Part shown: positions 25,850-35,587 of the stretch, one piece after another | Layout: every line of letters starts with the position of its first letter | Position numbering within the stretch: position 1 is the stretch's first letter | Source of the DNA: Desulfobulbaceae bacterium | Lineage (GTDB): Bacteria; Desulfobacterota; Desulfobulbia; Desulfobulbales; Desulfobulbaceae | Reading direction: 5' to 3' | Length of the DNA: 36,798 nucleotides | NCBI GenBank assembly: GCA_013201405.1 | Contig: JABMJC010000006.1 | Span: forward strand, 1 to 36,798 | Notes under the pieces: generated by a model | Databases searched by the model: none | What the model was told of the DNA's origin: nothing | The model's input: the letters and a program-made list of their open reading frames with translations, nothing else | Translations under genes and position numbers: made by a program

Positions 25850-27229
25850 CTACTCGATTTCCTCCAGGCTCTTACCACCGGTGCGCAGCCCCCAGAGCAT
25901 CAGCGGGATAACCGGAGCAAAGAAGAGAATGGCCACTGCAGTAAAGATGCCTGTAAAGCCGTATGCAGTGTGGATAAGGGGAATAAAGAACTGTGAACCG
26001 GATACAGACAAGCGGGCCAGGCCGTTATGGAAGCCGGTTGCCGTGTTGCGCATGCGGGTCGGGTAAGATTCGGCTGTGTAGGAAAAGAGCAGGAAACTGC
26101 CAGCCATATTAAATACCGTAACCATGAAACCAGCAGCGGTCAGCATGATCAAAGTCTTCATACCACCGAAGATAAAGGCAGTAATGGAGGCACCCACAAA
26201 CAGGCAAGCCAGCGGTATCTTTCGTCCACCCTTATCGGCCACCAGAGAGTTGAGAAAACAGCCCAAAGGTACACCAATGCTGATAATCGTCATGGCGGTC
26301 AAGGTGTCTTTCACCGAGAAACCCAGCATGCTCAACAACTGGGGAGTCCAGTTGGCCACCAAAAAGCCGGCCGGAACAGTTGTAGTAAAGAGGAAAATGA
26401 GCAGCATGGTGCGGCCGATATACCTCCGGGTAAACATACCGGTAAGCACTTCCATTACCGAAGCCTTGGGCTGCACACTCTTTATGGCATCGGAAAGATC
26501 GACATCCTTGCCGGTTAGATACGCAACAACCTCCTCGGCTTCCTTGACCTGCCCACGGGTAACCAGCCAACGTGGTGATTCTTTAAGATACTTCAAGCCA
26601 AGGAGAAAGGGGATGATGCCCAGACCGCCAGCGTAGAAAATCCAACGCCAAGCCTCCTCAGCCATAGGAATGACCATACGGCAGGCAAGCGCAACAAAGG
26701 GCACGGCACAAAAACCAACAGCTGCTACCCGGCCCTGCCACATGCCACGGGTTTGGCAGGGCGCCATTTCCGCAATATAGGCCTGGGAAGTCACCATCAT
26801 GCAGAAAACACCAAAGCCGGTAAGGGCGCGGAACAGGGTAAATACCGCAAAATTACTGGTTAAACCTGTAATAATCGAGGAAACGGAAAAAATGACGATG
26901 GAGATGAGGAAGGTTTTCCGCCGCCCGATGAAATCGGAGATGACCCCGCCGAGAAAGCCGCCGGAGGTCATGCCAATGAAATACCAGAACATGATGGTAG
27001 CAATGTCGGTGGGCTTCAGATTCCACGAGATGGACAGTGCCGGCGCAACAAAACCGAAGTTCCAGTTGTCGAACTGCTCGAAAAAGTAGGCGGCCATGAT
27101 AATGAAAAACAGGCCCGCATGAATGCCCCGGACAGGCAAACCGTCGAAGTAGTTGTTTTTGAATCGTCCCTGCCGATCGCTCAGATCCTCGATGCCGCAG
27201 GGGGTGTCGTCATTCAGCTCGTATTGCAT
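25850..27229 (-). CDS. MFS transporter, metabolite/sugar-acid type
   Basis: This 459-residue inner-membrane protein has about twelve transmembrane segments. MFS markers are the loop motif GGVISDFIGRRKTF between helices 2 and 3, the KESPRWLVTRG block after helix 6, and AESYPTRMRNTATGF in the second half. These fit the sugar-porter/SVOP-like and aromatic-acid or organic-acid symporters. The substrate is not readable. AGGGGAA lies a few bases before the ATG. It diverges from an outer-membrane barrel gene, which could help the same solute cross the outer membrane. Confidence 0.85.
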   Translation of the reverse strand: MQYELNDDTPCGIEDLSDRQGRFKNNYFDGLPVRGIHAGLFFIIMAAYFFEQFDNWNFGFVAPALSISWNLKPTDIATIMFWYFIGMTSGGFLGGVISDFIGRRKTFLISIVIFSVSSIITGLTSNFAVFTLFRALTGFGVFCMMVTSQAYIAEMAPCQTRGMWQGRVAAVGFCAVPFVALACRMVIPMAEEAWRWIFYAGGLGIIPFLLGLKYLKESPRWLVTRGQVKEAEEVVAYLTGKDVDLSDAIKSVQPKASVMEVLTGMFTRRYIGRTMLLIFLFTTTVPAGFLVANWTPQLLSMLGFSVKDTLTAMTIISIGVPLGCFLNSLVADKGGRKIPLACLFVGASITAFIFGGMKTLIMLTAAGFMVTVFNMAGSFLLFSYTAESYPTRMRNTATGFHNGLARLSVSGSQFFIPLIHTAYGFTGIFTAVAILFFAPVIPLMLWGLRTGGKSLEEIE

Positions 27230-27675
27230 GATGTTCCCCTATAAAGTGGTTGCTGTTTCAATATCTGTCTTCTTTTTTGCTCCGCTGTCCGCTCAATAGC
27301 TTCCGCACCTCTGCGAGAGCAGAGCCTGAAAAGGCTTCTGATTCGGCCTGCTTGCCTTTCTCTGCCGCTTTTATCCAACCAGCCATTTTCCAGCTGCCAG
27401 GAACTGACAACGGCCGGCAAGGCAACCGGATCATCTGTCTATCATCCCATGGTTGCAGCAAAAATATCGCGACCAACGAGCTGCCACAACTCGTAATTTT
27501 ACCGGTTTTTGATTTTATCGATCAGTTATTTTGAAACGAATATATGCGAAGAAAAAGCGAAAACTCGAAAATTTCCCAGCTGTAAGACTGGCTGAACGCA
27601 GGTATAAGGGAAACTTGACTGCAAGACGTTCCGACAGGAGCAAAATGCTAAAAAACAGCCGAACAGGGAATAGCT
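27230..27675. other. 446 bp divergent spacer between MFS and outer-membrane protein genes
   Basis: No gene is supported here. For the MFS gene a possible promoter on the minus strand is TTGTGG (27489-27484), 17 bp, TATTTT (27466-27461), which would leave a leader of more than 200 nt. For the barrel gene the ribosome binding site AGGGA is clear, but no good -35/-10 pair is. The stretch 27500-27560 is A+T rich. Spacer length suggests room for regulators. Confidence 0.35.
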
Positions 27676-28620
27676 ATGAAAAAGACAGGTTCGACAACAG
27701 TACTGGCCGCTGCCTTGGCCTTGGGCCTTACGGCAGGGATTGCCGTTGCTGCGGAAGAGGGTAGCCAGTACCAGGCTGCGCCTGCGTCAAAGGTGAAACA
27801 GATGGGAGGCCTGAGCGGCACCCCGGTCAACACGGCCATCAGCGGTGGTGGCATCGTACCCAAGGGCATGCTGCTGACCGTATTTAACTCTTCCTACAGA
27901 AATAAATACAATATTATTGATGGAGGCGAGTCTGACGGCCGTACCCTGGTCAACGAACTCTACCTGCTGAAGATCCGCTACAGCCCGCTGGACAGGCTGG
28001 AACTCATCGTGGTGCCCGGCTATATCAACAACAGCCTTAACCCTTATCGTAACCTGGGTGAAAGCAGTGTCACCGGCTGGACCGATTTCAATGCAGGCGC
28101 CACCTATATGTTTTTAAGCGAACGCTTTGGCGACCCGGTGAGCATGTCCTTTTGCCTGGGATTGAACCTGCCCACCGGCCAGAGCGGAAACAGCCACCCA
28201 CCGGGTGGCGGGGCCTGGGGATGGAACACCAAGCTTGGTTTGAGCAAGGTTTTCCAGCCCAAGCACCGTATTGATGCAGACCTGGGCTTTGCCCAGCCCT
28301 TTGAGGAAGGCAATCAGGATGTGGAAAAGGGTTACACCATCACCTTCAACGGCAGCTACCACTACATCATCAACGATAATTTCGATGTCGGTTTGGAGTT
28401 TGCCCTCACCCATAACGACGAAGGCGAAAAGAACGGCATTGCTATGAATAACGGCACATCAGAACTCTATGCAGGCCCGGCCATAAACTACATCCTTCCC
28501 AAATATAAACTGTGGTTTGGTGTTGGTGCCTACTTTCCGGTCTACCGCGATGCCGACTCCCCCACCGCCTTTGAAGACTACCGTATTGACTTTAAACTGG
28601 GTAAGCTTTGGAGCTTCTGA
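27676..28620 (+). CDS. outer-membrane beta-barrel protein, phenol-degradation MetA-like transporter family
   Basis: The 314-residue precursor has a signal peptide (about 1-26, ending AVAAEE). The mature part consists of alternating strands such as LELIVVPGYINN, NAGATYMFLSERFG, and YTITFNGSYHYIINDNFDVGLEFAL, and ends in Phe (LGKLWSF), the sorting mark of outer-membrane barrels. The layout fits the PF13557-type 'transporter' family (putative MetA pathway of phenol degradation), a loose group of barrels. AGGGA stands six bases before the ATG. A strong terminator follows. The solute is unknown. Confidence 0.75.
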   Translation: MKKTGSTTVLAAALALGLTAGIAVAAEEGSQYQAAPASKVKQMGGLSGTPVNTAISGGGIVPKGMLLTVFNSSYRNKYNIIDGGESDGRTLVNELYLLKIRYSPLDRLELIVVPGYINNSLNPYRNLGESSVTGWTDFNAGATYMFLSERFGDPVSMSFCLGLNLPTGQSGNSHPPGGGAWGWNTKLGLSKVFQPKHRIDADLGFAQPFEEGNQDVEKGYTITFNGSYHYIINDNFDVGLEFALTHNDEGEKNGIAMNNGTSELYAGPAINYILPKYKLWFGVGAYFPVYRDADSPTAFEDYRIDFKLGKLWSF

Positions 28621-28660
28621 GCCTGCCGAAATTCTGCTCCCCAAAGCCCAGTTCCATCTT

Positions 28661-28698
28661 CCGGTCCAGCCTGCGTGGCTGGGCCGGATTTTTGTTTT
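28661..28698 (+). terminator. intrinsic terminator after outer-membrane protein gene
   Basis: CCGGTCCAGCC (28661-28671) pairs with GGCTGGGCCGG (28677-28687), an 11 bp stem with one G-T pair and a 5 nt loop. ATTTTTGTTTT follows on the plus strand. It lies 40 bp past the stop and just short of the convergent gene's end. Confidence 0.9.
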
Positions 28699-28703
28699 CT
28701 GCA

Positions 28704-30395
28704 TCACTCCAGAAAAAACTGCCATTCAGCCCACACCGTGCCCTCTTCCGCGCCCAGGAAAAAACGACTGCTTTCCGCCTTGCCCGCAGTTGCCAACATG
28801 GGCAGGGCTAGCTGCCGCACAAACAGCTTTTGTCGGTCCTTGAGAATAGCCACCCCTTTTTCATTTTTGGCTGAAACAAGGTACTGCAAAAGCTGGCTGG
28901 TGCCCTCTGCCACCTGCTTGTTGCGCATAAAGAGGTAACAGGAAGCATGAACAGGGACTTCCTTGCCGACATCGTCTAGGACTGTGGCCTTTTCCCCACC
29001 CCTGCGTAAACGCGTGGCCATCTGCTGGACCATATGCAAATTGTCCGCCAGGAGTAAATGCCTGCCGATAACGGCAAAAGCCGGCTGAATCAGGCCGCCG
29101 ACCATGCTGAAGGTCACGGCTTCTGTGCCATACTCCAACTCGACCCTGCGCAGGGGAAAACCGCTGAACAAACGCTGCAGCCGCTCGTGCACCACAACCA
29201 TATCCTGGCCCTTAAAATATAAAGAAAACAAAGGCTTGAGTGTGTCATTCTGATTTCTTTCTCCCCGGACAACCAAACCAAGCTCAGTGGCGAACAGACG
29301 ATAAAACTCCTCTTCGCTCAAGGATGCCTGGTCAAAAAAATCTCTCGCCGCCGCAAAGAGCGGAGCACCCAATTCAGTGTTGTTGACCGCAGCCATAAAT
29401 CTGTGCAGAACTTCAGGAGTGAACCAGTTTGTCCAAAAATGGAGCAGGGTGGCTGGATCTGGCGAAACATTCAAAGGCGGCTGCGCCGATGCCTTGAGTT
29501 CGTGTTTCTGCAGCCAGGCATTCAATTCATCGGCCTTGAAGCGCAGGGTCGCGCTCAACCCGGTGTGGTTACCATCAATTGCATGGGCCACAATGACTTG
29601 CTGGAACAACAGACCCTGCCACAAAGGGAAGAGCGCATGTCCCCACAGCGGTTGGGAGCGCAGGGCATGGGCATCTGCATAGAAGAAGAACTCACCTTTC
29701 TCTTGAGGAACAATACGATGTTGATGTTGCCAGTTCTTTTGACCATGTGCAGCTTGCGTGCCGCCGAGCATGCGAGAAACAGCCTGGTCGAGGCAACGGT
29801 GTATTGGTCCCTGGGCAAAGGCATAGAGGGTAAAGTTGTGGATGGTGCTGGAGTACAGACTGCGTCCAGAGCGTAATCGCTTGGCGGTGATGAGGGCTCC
29901 CTGGTACTCCTGCGTCTGCACAGGGCTGCTCGCATCAATCAGGGCCTGGATGCTCTCGTTGGCTGCTGCATCATGCTCCGGTAGGATAAAAATGAGGCTG
30001 GCGCAGATGGAATCCACTAATCCCAGGTCAGGAGTCTGGTTGGGCAGCAATGCCAGCATACCCCGATGCTGCAGAATCTCCTGAATCAGGGGTACGGAAT
30101 TCAGAGACTGAAGCAGCGCTGCACCTCGGTCAAAATAGCTGATGAGCGTGCTGTCCAGGCCGAGTTGTTGCATGTCCCGGGTAAAGCCTGTTTGCTGCAT
30201 CTGCATCACCATGGGACTTTGCGCCAATCCCTGGGAGAAGCGAGTAAAATTGTTCCAATGGACAAAGAGCAAGGTGTCTGCCGGCAGCAATTCATCTGGA
30301 TCTGGGGCACTGGTGAGATTGCGGCTCAGCCAATACGCTGGCACAGCGGCAAGAACAAGCAGAAAAAAAAGAAGAAGCCGTTTATAGACAGTCAT
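28704..30395 (-). CDS. exported or membrane-anchored protein of unknown function
   Basis: I do not recognise this 563-residue protein. Residues about 6-23 form a hydrophobic signal or anchor (LLLFFLLVLAAVPAYWL), and the rest looks soluble and periplasmic. It begins with PDPDELLPADTLLFVHWNN, a pattern seen in some DUF3352-like proteins, with aromatic and Leu-rich strands and a repeated half-structure (two regions with 'F..H.F' and 'RLRRGGEKATVL' type turns). It starts six bases after the stop of the hybrid histidine kinase, so the two are almost surely co-transcribed. A role as accessory or target of that kinase is an inference. Confidence 0.6.
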   Translation of the reverse strand: MTVYKRLLLFFLLVLAAVPAYWLSRNLTSAPDPDELLPADTLLFVHWNNFTRFSQGLAQSPMVMQMQQTGFTRDMQQLGLDSTLISYFDRGAALLQSLNSVPLIQEILQHRGMLALLPNQTPDLGLVDSICASLIFILPEHDAAANESIQALIDASSPVQTQEYQGALITAKRLRSGRSLYSSTIHNFTLYAFAQGPIHRCLDQAVSRMLGGTQAAHGQKNWQHQHRIVPQEKGEFFFYADAHALRSQPLWGHALFPLWQGLLFQQVIVAHAIDGNHTGLSATLRFKADELNAWLQKHELKASAQPPLNVSPDPATLLHFWTNWFTPEVLHRFMAAVNNTELGAPLFAAARDFFDQASLSEEEFYRLFATELGLVVRGERNQNDTLKPLFSLYFKGQDMVVVHERLQRLFSGFPLRRVELEYGTEAVTFSMVGGLIQPAFAVIGRHLLLADNLHMVQQMATRLRRGGEKATVLDDVGKEVPVHASCYLFMRNKQVAEGTSQLLQYLVSAKNEKGVAILKDRQKLFVRQLALPMLATAGKAESSRFFLGAEEGTVWAEWQFFLE

Positions 30396-30401
30396 ATCGT
30401 T

Positions 30402-33038
30402 TCATTGCTCTGGTACAGAGTTTTTTTGCTTGATCAGTCGCTTGAGCAAGGTAAGTACCGCTGCACCGTCAATGGGCTTGGCGATATAGGCGTCCATACC
30501 AGCCTCCAGGCACTTGCGCCTGTCCGCCGGTCCGGCGTGTGCGGTCATGGCCAGGATCGGAATGTGCTCCCCTTCTCCTTCTGCCCTGCGGATACGTCGC
30601 ACCGCCTCGTAACCATCCATCTCCGGCATTTGCATATCCATAAGGATGCAGGCAAAATTCCCCTGCCGCCAGGCTTGTAACGCCTCTTTACCGTTTGCAA
30701 CCAAGTCGACCTGATAGCCTGCCCTGCTGAGCAAAGTGCAAATCAGCACCTGGTTGATTTGCTCGTCTTCTGCCACCAGCACGGGGATGCCAGCCACGGA
30801 CGATGGCAGGGGATGTTTACGTGCTGGAGCCGCCCCTGGTGGCAATATCTGGGCATCAGCCGGTAAATGCTTTGCCGGTTTTAAGGGTAAAACAAAGGTA
30901 AAGCAGCTGCCAATGCCCAAAGTACTGTCCACCGTGATGGAACCACCCATCAGCTTCACCAGGGTTTGGGTAATAGTCAGCCCCAGCCCGCTGCCGCCAA
31001 CACGACGGGAATGCGAGGTGTCGACCTGGGTAAAGGAGTCAAAAATCATGTTCTGCTGGCTGAGCGGAATGCCGATGCCGCTATCAATCACAAAAAAGCA
31101 CAGCTGCCTCTGTCCTTTGGCATCCCAGGCAGACCCTACCGAAAGGCTTAGCCCACCTTCGCGGGTACATTTCAAACTGTTGTCGAGCAAGTTGGTCAGT
31201 ACCTGCATGAGTTTGTCCGCATCGCCCACTAGCTGGTCGGGAATGGCCGGATGCACAGTACTGGTCAATTCCAAATTTTGCTCCCTGGCCCGCACCTCCA
31301 TGGGGGTGAGAACATCCTGCAAGGTAGTGCGCAGGGAAAAGGGCTGCTCGTTGAGTTCCATACGGCCGGCCTCCATCTTGGAAAAATCGAGGATGCCGTT
31401 CAAAAGTGTCATCAGACGCCGGGCCGAACGCTGGATAAAGGCCAAATGCTCCCGTTGCTCCACGGAAGCTGTCACACCATCCAGCAGCAGTTGGGATATG
31501 CCAAGAATGCCATTCATGGGAGTACGAATCTCATGACTGATATTGGCCAAAAATTCATTTTTAGCCACATTGGCCGCTTCGGCAGCCTCCTTGGCCTTTT
31601 CCAGCTCCTGTTTCACCGCCTTGCGGGCGCTGATATCCTCAATGACCCACACCACCCCTTCGGCCCGATGCTCAGGGTCAATGGCCCGGCCGCTCAGGCT
31701 GCAGGGGATGATGGAGCCATCTTTCCGGCGCATGTTGTATTCCACCTGCAGAATCTCGCTTTCCAGCATGAGACGCACATGCCTACGGATAAAACGACGC
31801 ATGGCACCAAAGCTGGAGAACAACTGGGGGAGGTCGATTGCCAGCAATTCTTCGCGGCTATAGCCAAGCATCTCACACAGGCGCTCATTCACATTGACGA
31901 TTCTCCTAGCACGAATCAGGGCGATGCCCACCAAACTGGTGCGGAAAATGGTTTCGATTTCACGGGCTGCAGCCAATCTGGCCAGTTCGGCGGCGCGGCT
32001 GGCTTCCTCCTGTCTGGCAAGCTTTTTGGCCATTTTCTGCCCCTGGTAGTCATGCCAGGCAATGATAGCCAAAAGTAATCCCAGGGCAGCAACCAGCGCT
32101 GTGCTTAACAGGACCGCTGCCCACGGATAATGCACCGGCTCCAGGGTCACCAAGTGCCAGCCATCCATATCCAGCGGCTGCCAATCAAGACTGGCCTGTT
32201 GCACATGCGTTCGCTGTAGCACGCTCCGTAGCAACACAGAAGAAAGAGTCAGACCTGGAATTTCGCCTGCCTGGACATCAACACCAACCACCTCAAGATT
32301 AGCCATCTCCCTTTGCCAGGCACCGGGCTCCTCCCATTTCTGTTCAGTGGCGGCAAACACTTGGCCATCAGGCGACAGTACAAGGCTCTGCACCTCATGC
32401 TGTACAGAAAGGAGCATGTGCCGGAGTCCATCATAGGACCATTTCACCACGACCACAGCCCTGGGTGTAGTGTGTGCGGTAGAGAAGACCGGCGCACTGA
32501 AATACAGACCCTTTACCTGCGAAACATCACCCACCCCAGGGTATTGTCCCAACCCGCCTGCCATGGCTGTGCTAAAGTAGGGCTGGCTGGAGTAGTCTGC
32601 GCCAACCTGTCTGTGGCCATCCGAATCCCATGAACTGCACAGTACCTTACCCTTTGTATCTTGCACAAAAACCAGCTCCGCATACAACACCTTGCGGATG
32701 TTATTTAAGGCCCGGTTCAGTTCAGGATTTTGCGGATCGATAGCCCCCCGGCTCACTGCCTGCACCATATCTTGTTCGGCAATTTTCACCGCAGCGTTAC
32801 GATAAAAAGCCAGTGCATAGGTGTTGATTCCCGAGGCCAGGCCGGTGGTAACCGGTTCCTGGAGGCGGCGATGCATGGTAAGATTCACCTGTTCACAAAT
32901 CAGGACTGCAAAGAAGAACAAGACGATGGCAAAAGGAATGAAGGCAGCCAGGCGAAAAACAAGCTGACGGCTTTCCGGTGTGAGCCGATACAAAGGTCCG
33001 ACTCTCTTCTGTAATGCAGTGTAGATCGTCTTTTTCAT
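30402..33038 (-). CDS. hybrid sensor histidine kinase with periplasmic sensor, PAS and receiver domains
   Basis: The 878-residue protein has, in order, a transmembrane helix (about 27-50), a periplasmic sensor of about 250 residues that looks like a Cache-type domain (FVQDTKGKVLCSS, YFSAPVFS), a second helix (about 305-330), a PAS domain (about 355-475, with IVNVNERLCEMLGYS), HisKA with phospho-acceptor His near 503 (SHEIRTPMNGI), HATPase with the N box near 618 (LLDNSLK) and GGSGLGLTIT, and a receiver domain with Asp near 798 (ILMDMQMPEMDG). It needs a downstream Hpt or regulator partner, not visible here. AGGA precedes the ATG by eight bases. The ligand is unknown. Confidence 0.9.
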   Translation of the reverse strand: MKKTIYTALQKRVGPLYRLTPESRQLVFRLAAFIPFAIVLFFFAVLICEQVNLTMHRRLQEPVTTGLASGINTYALAFYRNAAVKIAEQDMVQAVSRGAIDPQNPELNRALNNIRKVLYAELVFVQDTKGKVLCSSWDSDGHRQVGADYSSQPYFSTAMAGGLGQYPGVGDVSQVKGLYFSAPVFSTAHTTPRAVVVVKWSYDGLRHMLLSVQHEVQSLVLSPDGQVFAATEQKWEEPGAWQREMANLEVVGVDVQAGEIPGLTLSSVLLRSVLQRTHVQQASLDWQPLDMDGWHLVTLEPVHYPWAAVLLSTALVAALGLLLAIIAWHDYQGQKMAKKLARQEEASRAAELARLAAAREIETIFRTSLVGIALIRARRIVNVNERLCEMLGYSREELLAIDLPQLFSSFGAMRRFIRRHVRLMLESEILQVEYNMRRKDGSIIPCSLSGRAIDPEHRAEGVVWVIEDISARKAVKQELEKAKEAAEAANVAKNEFLANISHEIRTPMNGILGISQLLLDGVTASVEQREHLAFIQRSARRLMTLLNGILDFSKMEAGRMELNEQPFSLRTTLQDVLTPMEVRAREQNLELTSTVHPAIPDQLVGDADKLMQVLTNLLDNSLKCTREGGLSLSVGSAWDAKGQRQLCFFVIDSGIGIPLSQQNMIFDSFTQVDTSHSRRVGGSGLGLTITQTLVKLMGGSITVDSTLGIGSCFTFVLPLKPAKHLPADAQILPPGAAPARKHPLPSSVAGIPVLVAEDEQINQVLICTLLSRAGYQVDLVANGKEALQAWRQGNFACILMDMQMPEMDGYEAVRRIRRAEGEGEHIPILAMTAHAGPADRRKCLEAGMDAYIAKPIDGAAVLTLLKRLIKQKNSVPEQ

Positions 33039-33074
33039 CGCCGTGTCCTGCAGACCGCTGTTTGCCCTTGCACC

Positions 33075-34622
33075 TCACACTTCATACTGCATGCGGCGGT
33101 ACTGGATGGCCTCGGCCACATGCTGCTGCTTTAAGGAAGAAACAGGGATGCGGGTAGACACGCCCTCCAAGTCGGCAATGGTGCGGGCGATTTTTACGAT
33201 GCGATAATAGGCGCGGGCAGAGAGCCCAAGCCGGCTGATGGCCTGGTCGAGCAGGCGGGCGCAGGCTGCATCCAGCGGACAATAGCGCCTGACCTCCCTG
33301 GTGCCCATCTGGGCGTTGCAGTAGAGATGCGGTTGCCGGGCAAATCGTTCTGCCTGCATCTGCCTGGCAGCCTGTACCCGGTCGCGGATACTGGTGGAAG
33401 CCTCACCGGCAGGACGCTCCAACAACTCCTTAACCGGTACCGGCGGCACCTCGACATGCATATCTATGCGATCTAAAAGTGGCCCAGAAAGCCGGCTGCG
33501 GTAGCGCTGCACCTGCGGCGGGCTACAGGTGCATGGTCGCACCACATCGCCCAGATAACCGCAAGGACAAGGATTCATGGCCGCAACCAGCATGAAGCGG
33601 GCCGGAAAACGCAAAGAAGAACTGGCACGGGCAATGGTGACAGACCCATCTTCCAGGGGCTGACGCAGCACTTCGAGCACCTGTTTTTTAAACTCGGGCA
33701 GTTCATCTAAAAAAAGTACGCCATTATGGGCCAGGGATACCTCGCCTGGCCGCGGTACATGCCCACCACCAATGAGTCCGGCATCGGAAACCGTATGGTG
33801 TGGAGAGCGGAAGGGTCGCCGGGTTAGCAGGGGCGAATCGGCAGGCAAAAGCCCGGCACAGGAATACACCCTGCTGGTTTCGTAGGCTTCGTCCAGGGTC
33901 AGGGCGGGCAGGATGGAAGGCAGGCGGCGGGCCAGCATGGTTTTACCGGTGCCGGGCACCCCGCACAAAAGGAGATTGTGTCCACCTGCCGCCGCTATCT
34001 CCAGGGCACGCTTGACCGCTTCTTGGCCGTGCACCTCGGCAAAATCCGGCCCAAGCAGCTGGTTTGCCGCAAAAACCGCGTTAATATCCGTATGCTCTGG
34101 AGCAATTTCCTCCCGGCCTGCAAGAAAATCCAGTGCCTGTTCGAGTCGCTCCACCCCATGGACACTCACACCATCAACCAAGGCCGCCTCTTCTGCATTG
34201 CCACCTGGTACCAACACCCGGCGGCATCCATAATCTCGGGCGGCCAGCACCATGGAGAGCACACCCGGCAGCATTTTCACTGCGCCATCCAAAGACAACT
34301 CACCGCAGATCATGGTATCGGTCAGGGCTTCTTCGGGTACCAGCCCCGCAGCAGCCAGAATCCCCAAGGCAATGGGCAAATCATAGCCTGTACCCTCTTT
34401 TCTGAGTGCTGCTGGCGCCAGGTTCACGGTGATGCGACGCAGGGGAAACTCGTAGCCGGAATTTTTGATGGCAGCCCGTACCCGATCCTTGGCCTCGCGC
34501 ACTGCTCCCTCGGCCAGGCCCACGGTGGCAAAGGAAGGCAGCCCCAGGGCCAAATCAACCTCCACCTGCACCATCAGGGCGTCCACCCCGGCAAGGGTTG
34601 CACTCAGCACTTTGGCCAGCAT
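33075..34622 (-). CDS. comM: YifB/ComM family magnesium-chelatase-like AAA+ ATPase
   Basis: The 515-residue protein has the N-terminal ChlI-like Lon-fold domain (GLPSFATVGLAEGAVREAKDRV), an AAA+ module with Walker A GVPGTGKT near 221-228 and Walker B GVLFLDELPEF, the cysteine-rich NPCPCGYLGD and CTCSPPQVQRY insert, and a C-terminal domain with GLSARAYYRI. ComM in Vibrio is a helicase that aids branch migration in natural transformation, but the family is also common in non-competent bacteria. It overlaps the 3' end of the methyltransferase gene by 19 bp. Confidence 0.93.
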   Translation of the reverse strand: MLAKVLSATLAGVDALMVQVEVDLALGLPSFATVGLAEGAVREAKDRVRAAIKNSGYEFPLRRITVNLAPAALRKEGTGYDLPIALGILAAAGLVPEEALTDTMICGELSLDGAVKMLPGVLSMVLAARDYGCRRVLVPGGNAEEAALVDGVSVHGVERLEQALDFLAGREEIAPEHTDINAVFAANQLLGPDFAEVHGQEAVKRALEIAAAGGHNLLLCGVPGTGKTMLARRLPSILPALTLDEAYETSRVYSCAGLLPADSPLLTRRPFRSPHHTVSDAGLIGGGHVPRPGEVSLAHNGVLFLDELPEFKKQVLEVLRQPLEDGSVTIARASSSLRFPARFMLVAAMNPCPCGYLGDVVRPCTCSPPQVQRYRSRLSGPLLDRIDMHVEVPPVPVKELLERPAGEASTSIRDRVQAARQMQAERFARQPHLYCNAQMGTREVRRYCPLDAACARLLDQAISRLGLSARAYYRIVKIARTIADLEGVSTRIPVSSLKQQHVAEAIQYRRMQYEV

Positions 34623-35488
34623 CGCCCCTCCTGATACAGACGCTGCATGGCCTCGCTGTATACACCAGGTTGCGTATATAAATAAAAGGGAGGTAAGACC
34701 TGACAGTCAGCGCCACCATTTTTCATTGCCTCCACCAACACCAACCTGGCGTTTTCTCTAGTGGAAGAACTGTAAATCATCTGTATTCGTTTGGGCACCA
34801 GGCGACGGGCAAGCAGAAGCTGCTGCAACTGGGCCTGGCCAGAGGCGGGAAAAATAAAGACCACCCTGCCCCGGTTTTTTACAGCAAAGGCCGCAGCGCA
34901 AACAAAGTCGTCCAGACTGGCCAAAAGGCCATGGCGCGCCTGGGCCACCTGGACATCCTGGCTGATTCGCCCCCGGCCCTCACTAAAATACGGCGGATTG
35001 CACACCACCAAGTCAAAGGATTCAGGTGCAAGGATTGCAGACACTTGGCGCACATTCGCCGCCAGCACCTGCATGCGCTCCTGAAAGCCATTGCGGTCGA
35101 CATTGGCGCGGGCAAGTAAGGCCAGTTCAGCCTGGTATTCAATCCCCACCAGCGTGCACGTTGGACAGCGGTAGGCAAGGATCAGGGCCACGACACCGCA
35201 ACCGCAGCCAAGGTCGAGAATACGCCCATCATGGCGGGGTCGGACAAAATGTGCCAGCAAAACAGCATCAACGGAAAAGCGGTAGCCATGCAGGGGCTGA
35301 TGGCAGAACAATTCGCCACCAAAAAGCGTATCAGCACTGTGGCCCCCTGCACAGGCAGCCTGCATAACAGCTGTGTCAGCGGACGAAAGTAAACTCAAAA
35401 CCAACTCCATCGCAGCCGCCCAGGCAACACAACTGTACGGGACAGGATAGGAAAGGAATCTCGACAGTTCATCAGTTATGTTTACCAT
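34604..35488 (-). CDS. TrmN6-like tRNA1(Val) adenine-N6 methyltransferase
   Basis: The protein has the YfiC/TrmN6 pattern: DTLFGGELFCHQPLHGYRFSVDAVLLAHF, cofactor motif ILDLGCGCGVVAL near residue 90 and catalytic VVCNPPYF. E. coli TrmN6 methylates A37 of tRNA1(Val). The start is uncertain. The ATG at 35488 has GGAG ten bases upstream and gives 294 residues; the ATG at 35410 gives 268, closer to the family's length of about 250, but has no ribosome binding site. The 3' end overlaps comM by 19 bp in another frame. It diverges from queD. Confidence 0.85.
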   Translation of the reverse strand: MVNITDELSRFLSYPVPYSCVAWAAAMELVLSLLSSADTAVMQAACAGGHSADTLFGGELFCHQPLHGYRFSVDAVLLAHFVRPRHDGRILDLGCGCGVVALILAYRCPTCTLVGIEYQAELALLARANVDRNGFQERMQVLAANVRQVSAILAPESFDLVVCNPPYFSEGRGRISQDVQVAQARHGLLASLDDFVCAAAFAVKNRGRVVFIFPASGQAQLQQLLLARRLVPKRIQMIYSSSTRENARLVLVEAMKNGGADCQVLPPFYLYTQPGVYSEAMQRLYQEGRCWPKC

Positions 35489-35587
35489 TGTACAGATGCT
35501 CCACGCAACCGGCAAGTGAGGTGGCATGGAGGCGGCCTGCCCAAGCAACGGCCGTCAAGGGCATTCTTTTCATTACAGGAGTATTGC

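Noticed and set aside
35489-35587. Possible preQ1 riboswitch ahead of queD
   Set aside because: The leader is short and I could not find the small hairpin plus A-rich tail and ribosome-site pairing expected of a preQ1 aptamer.
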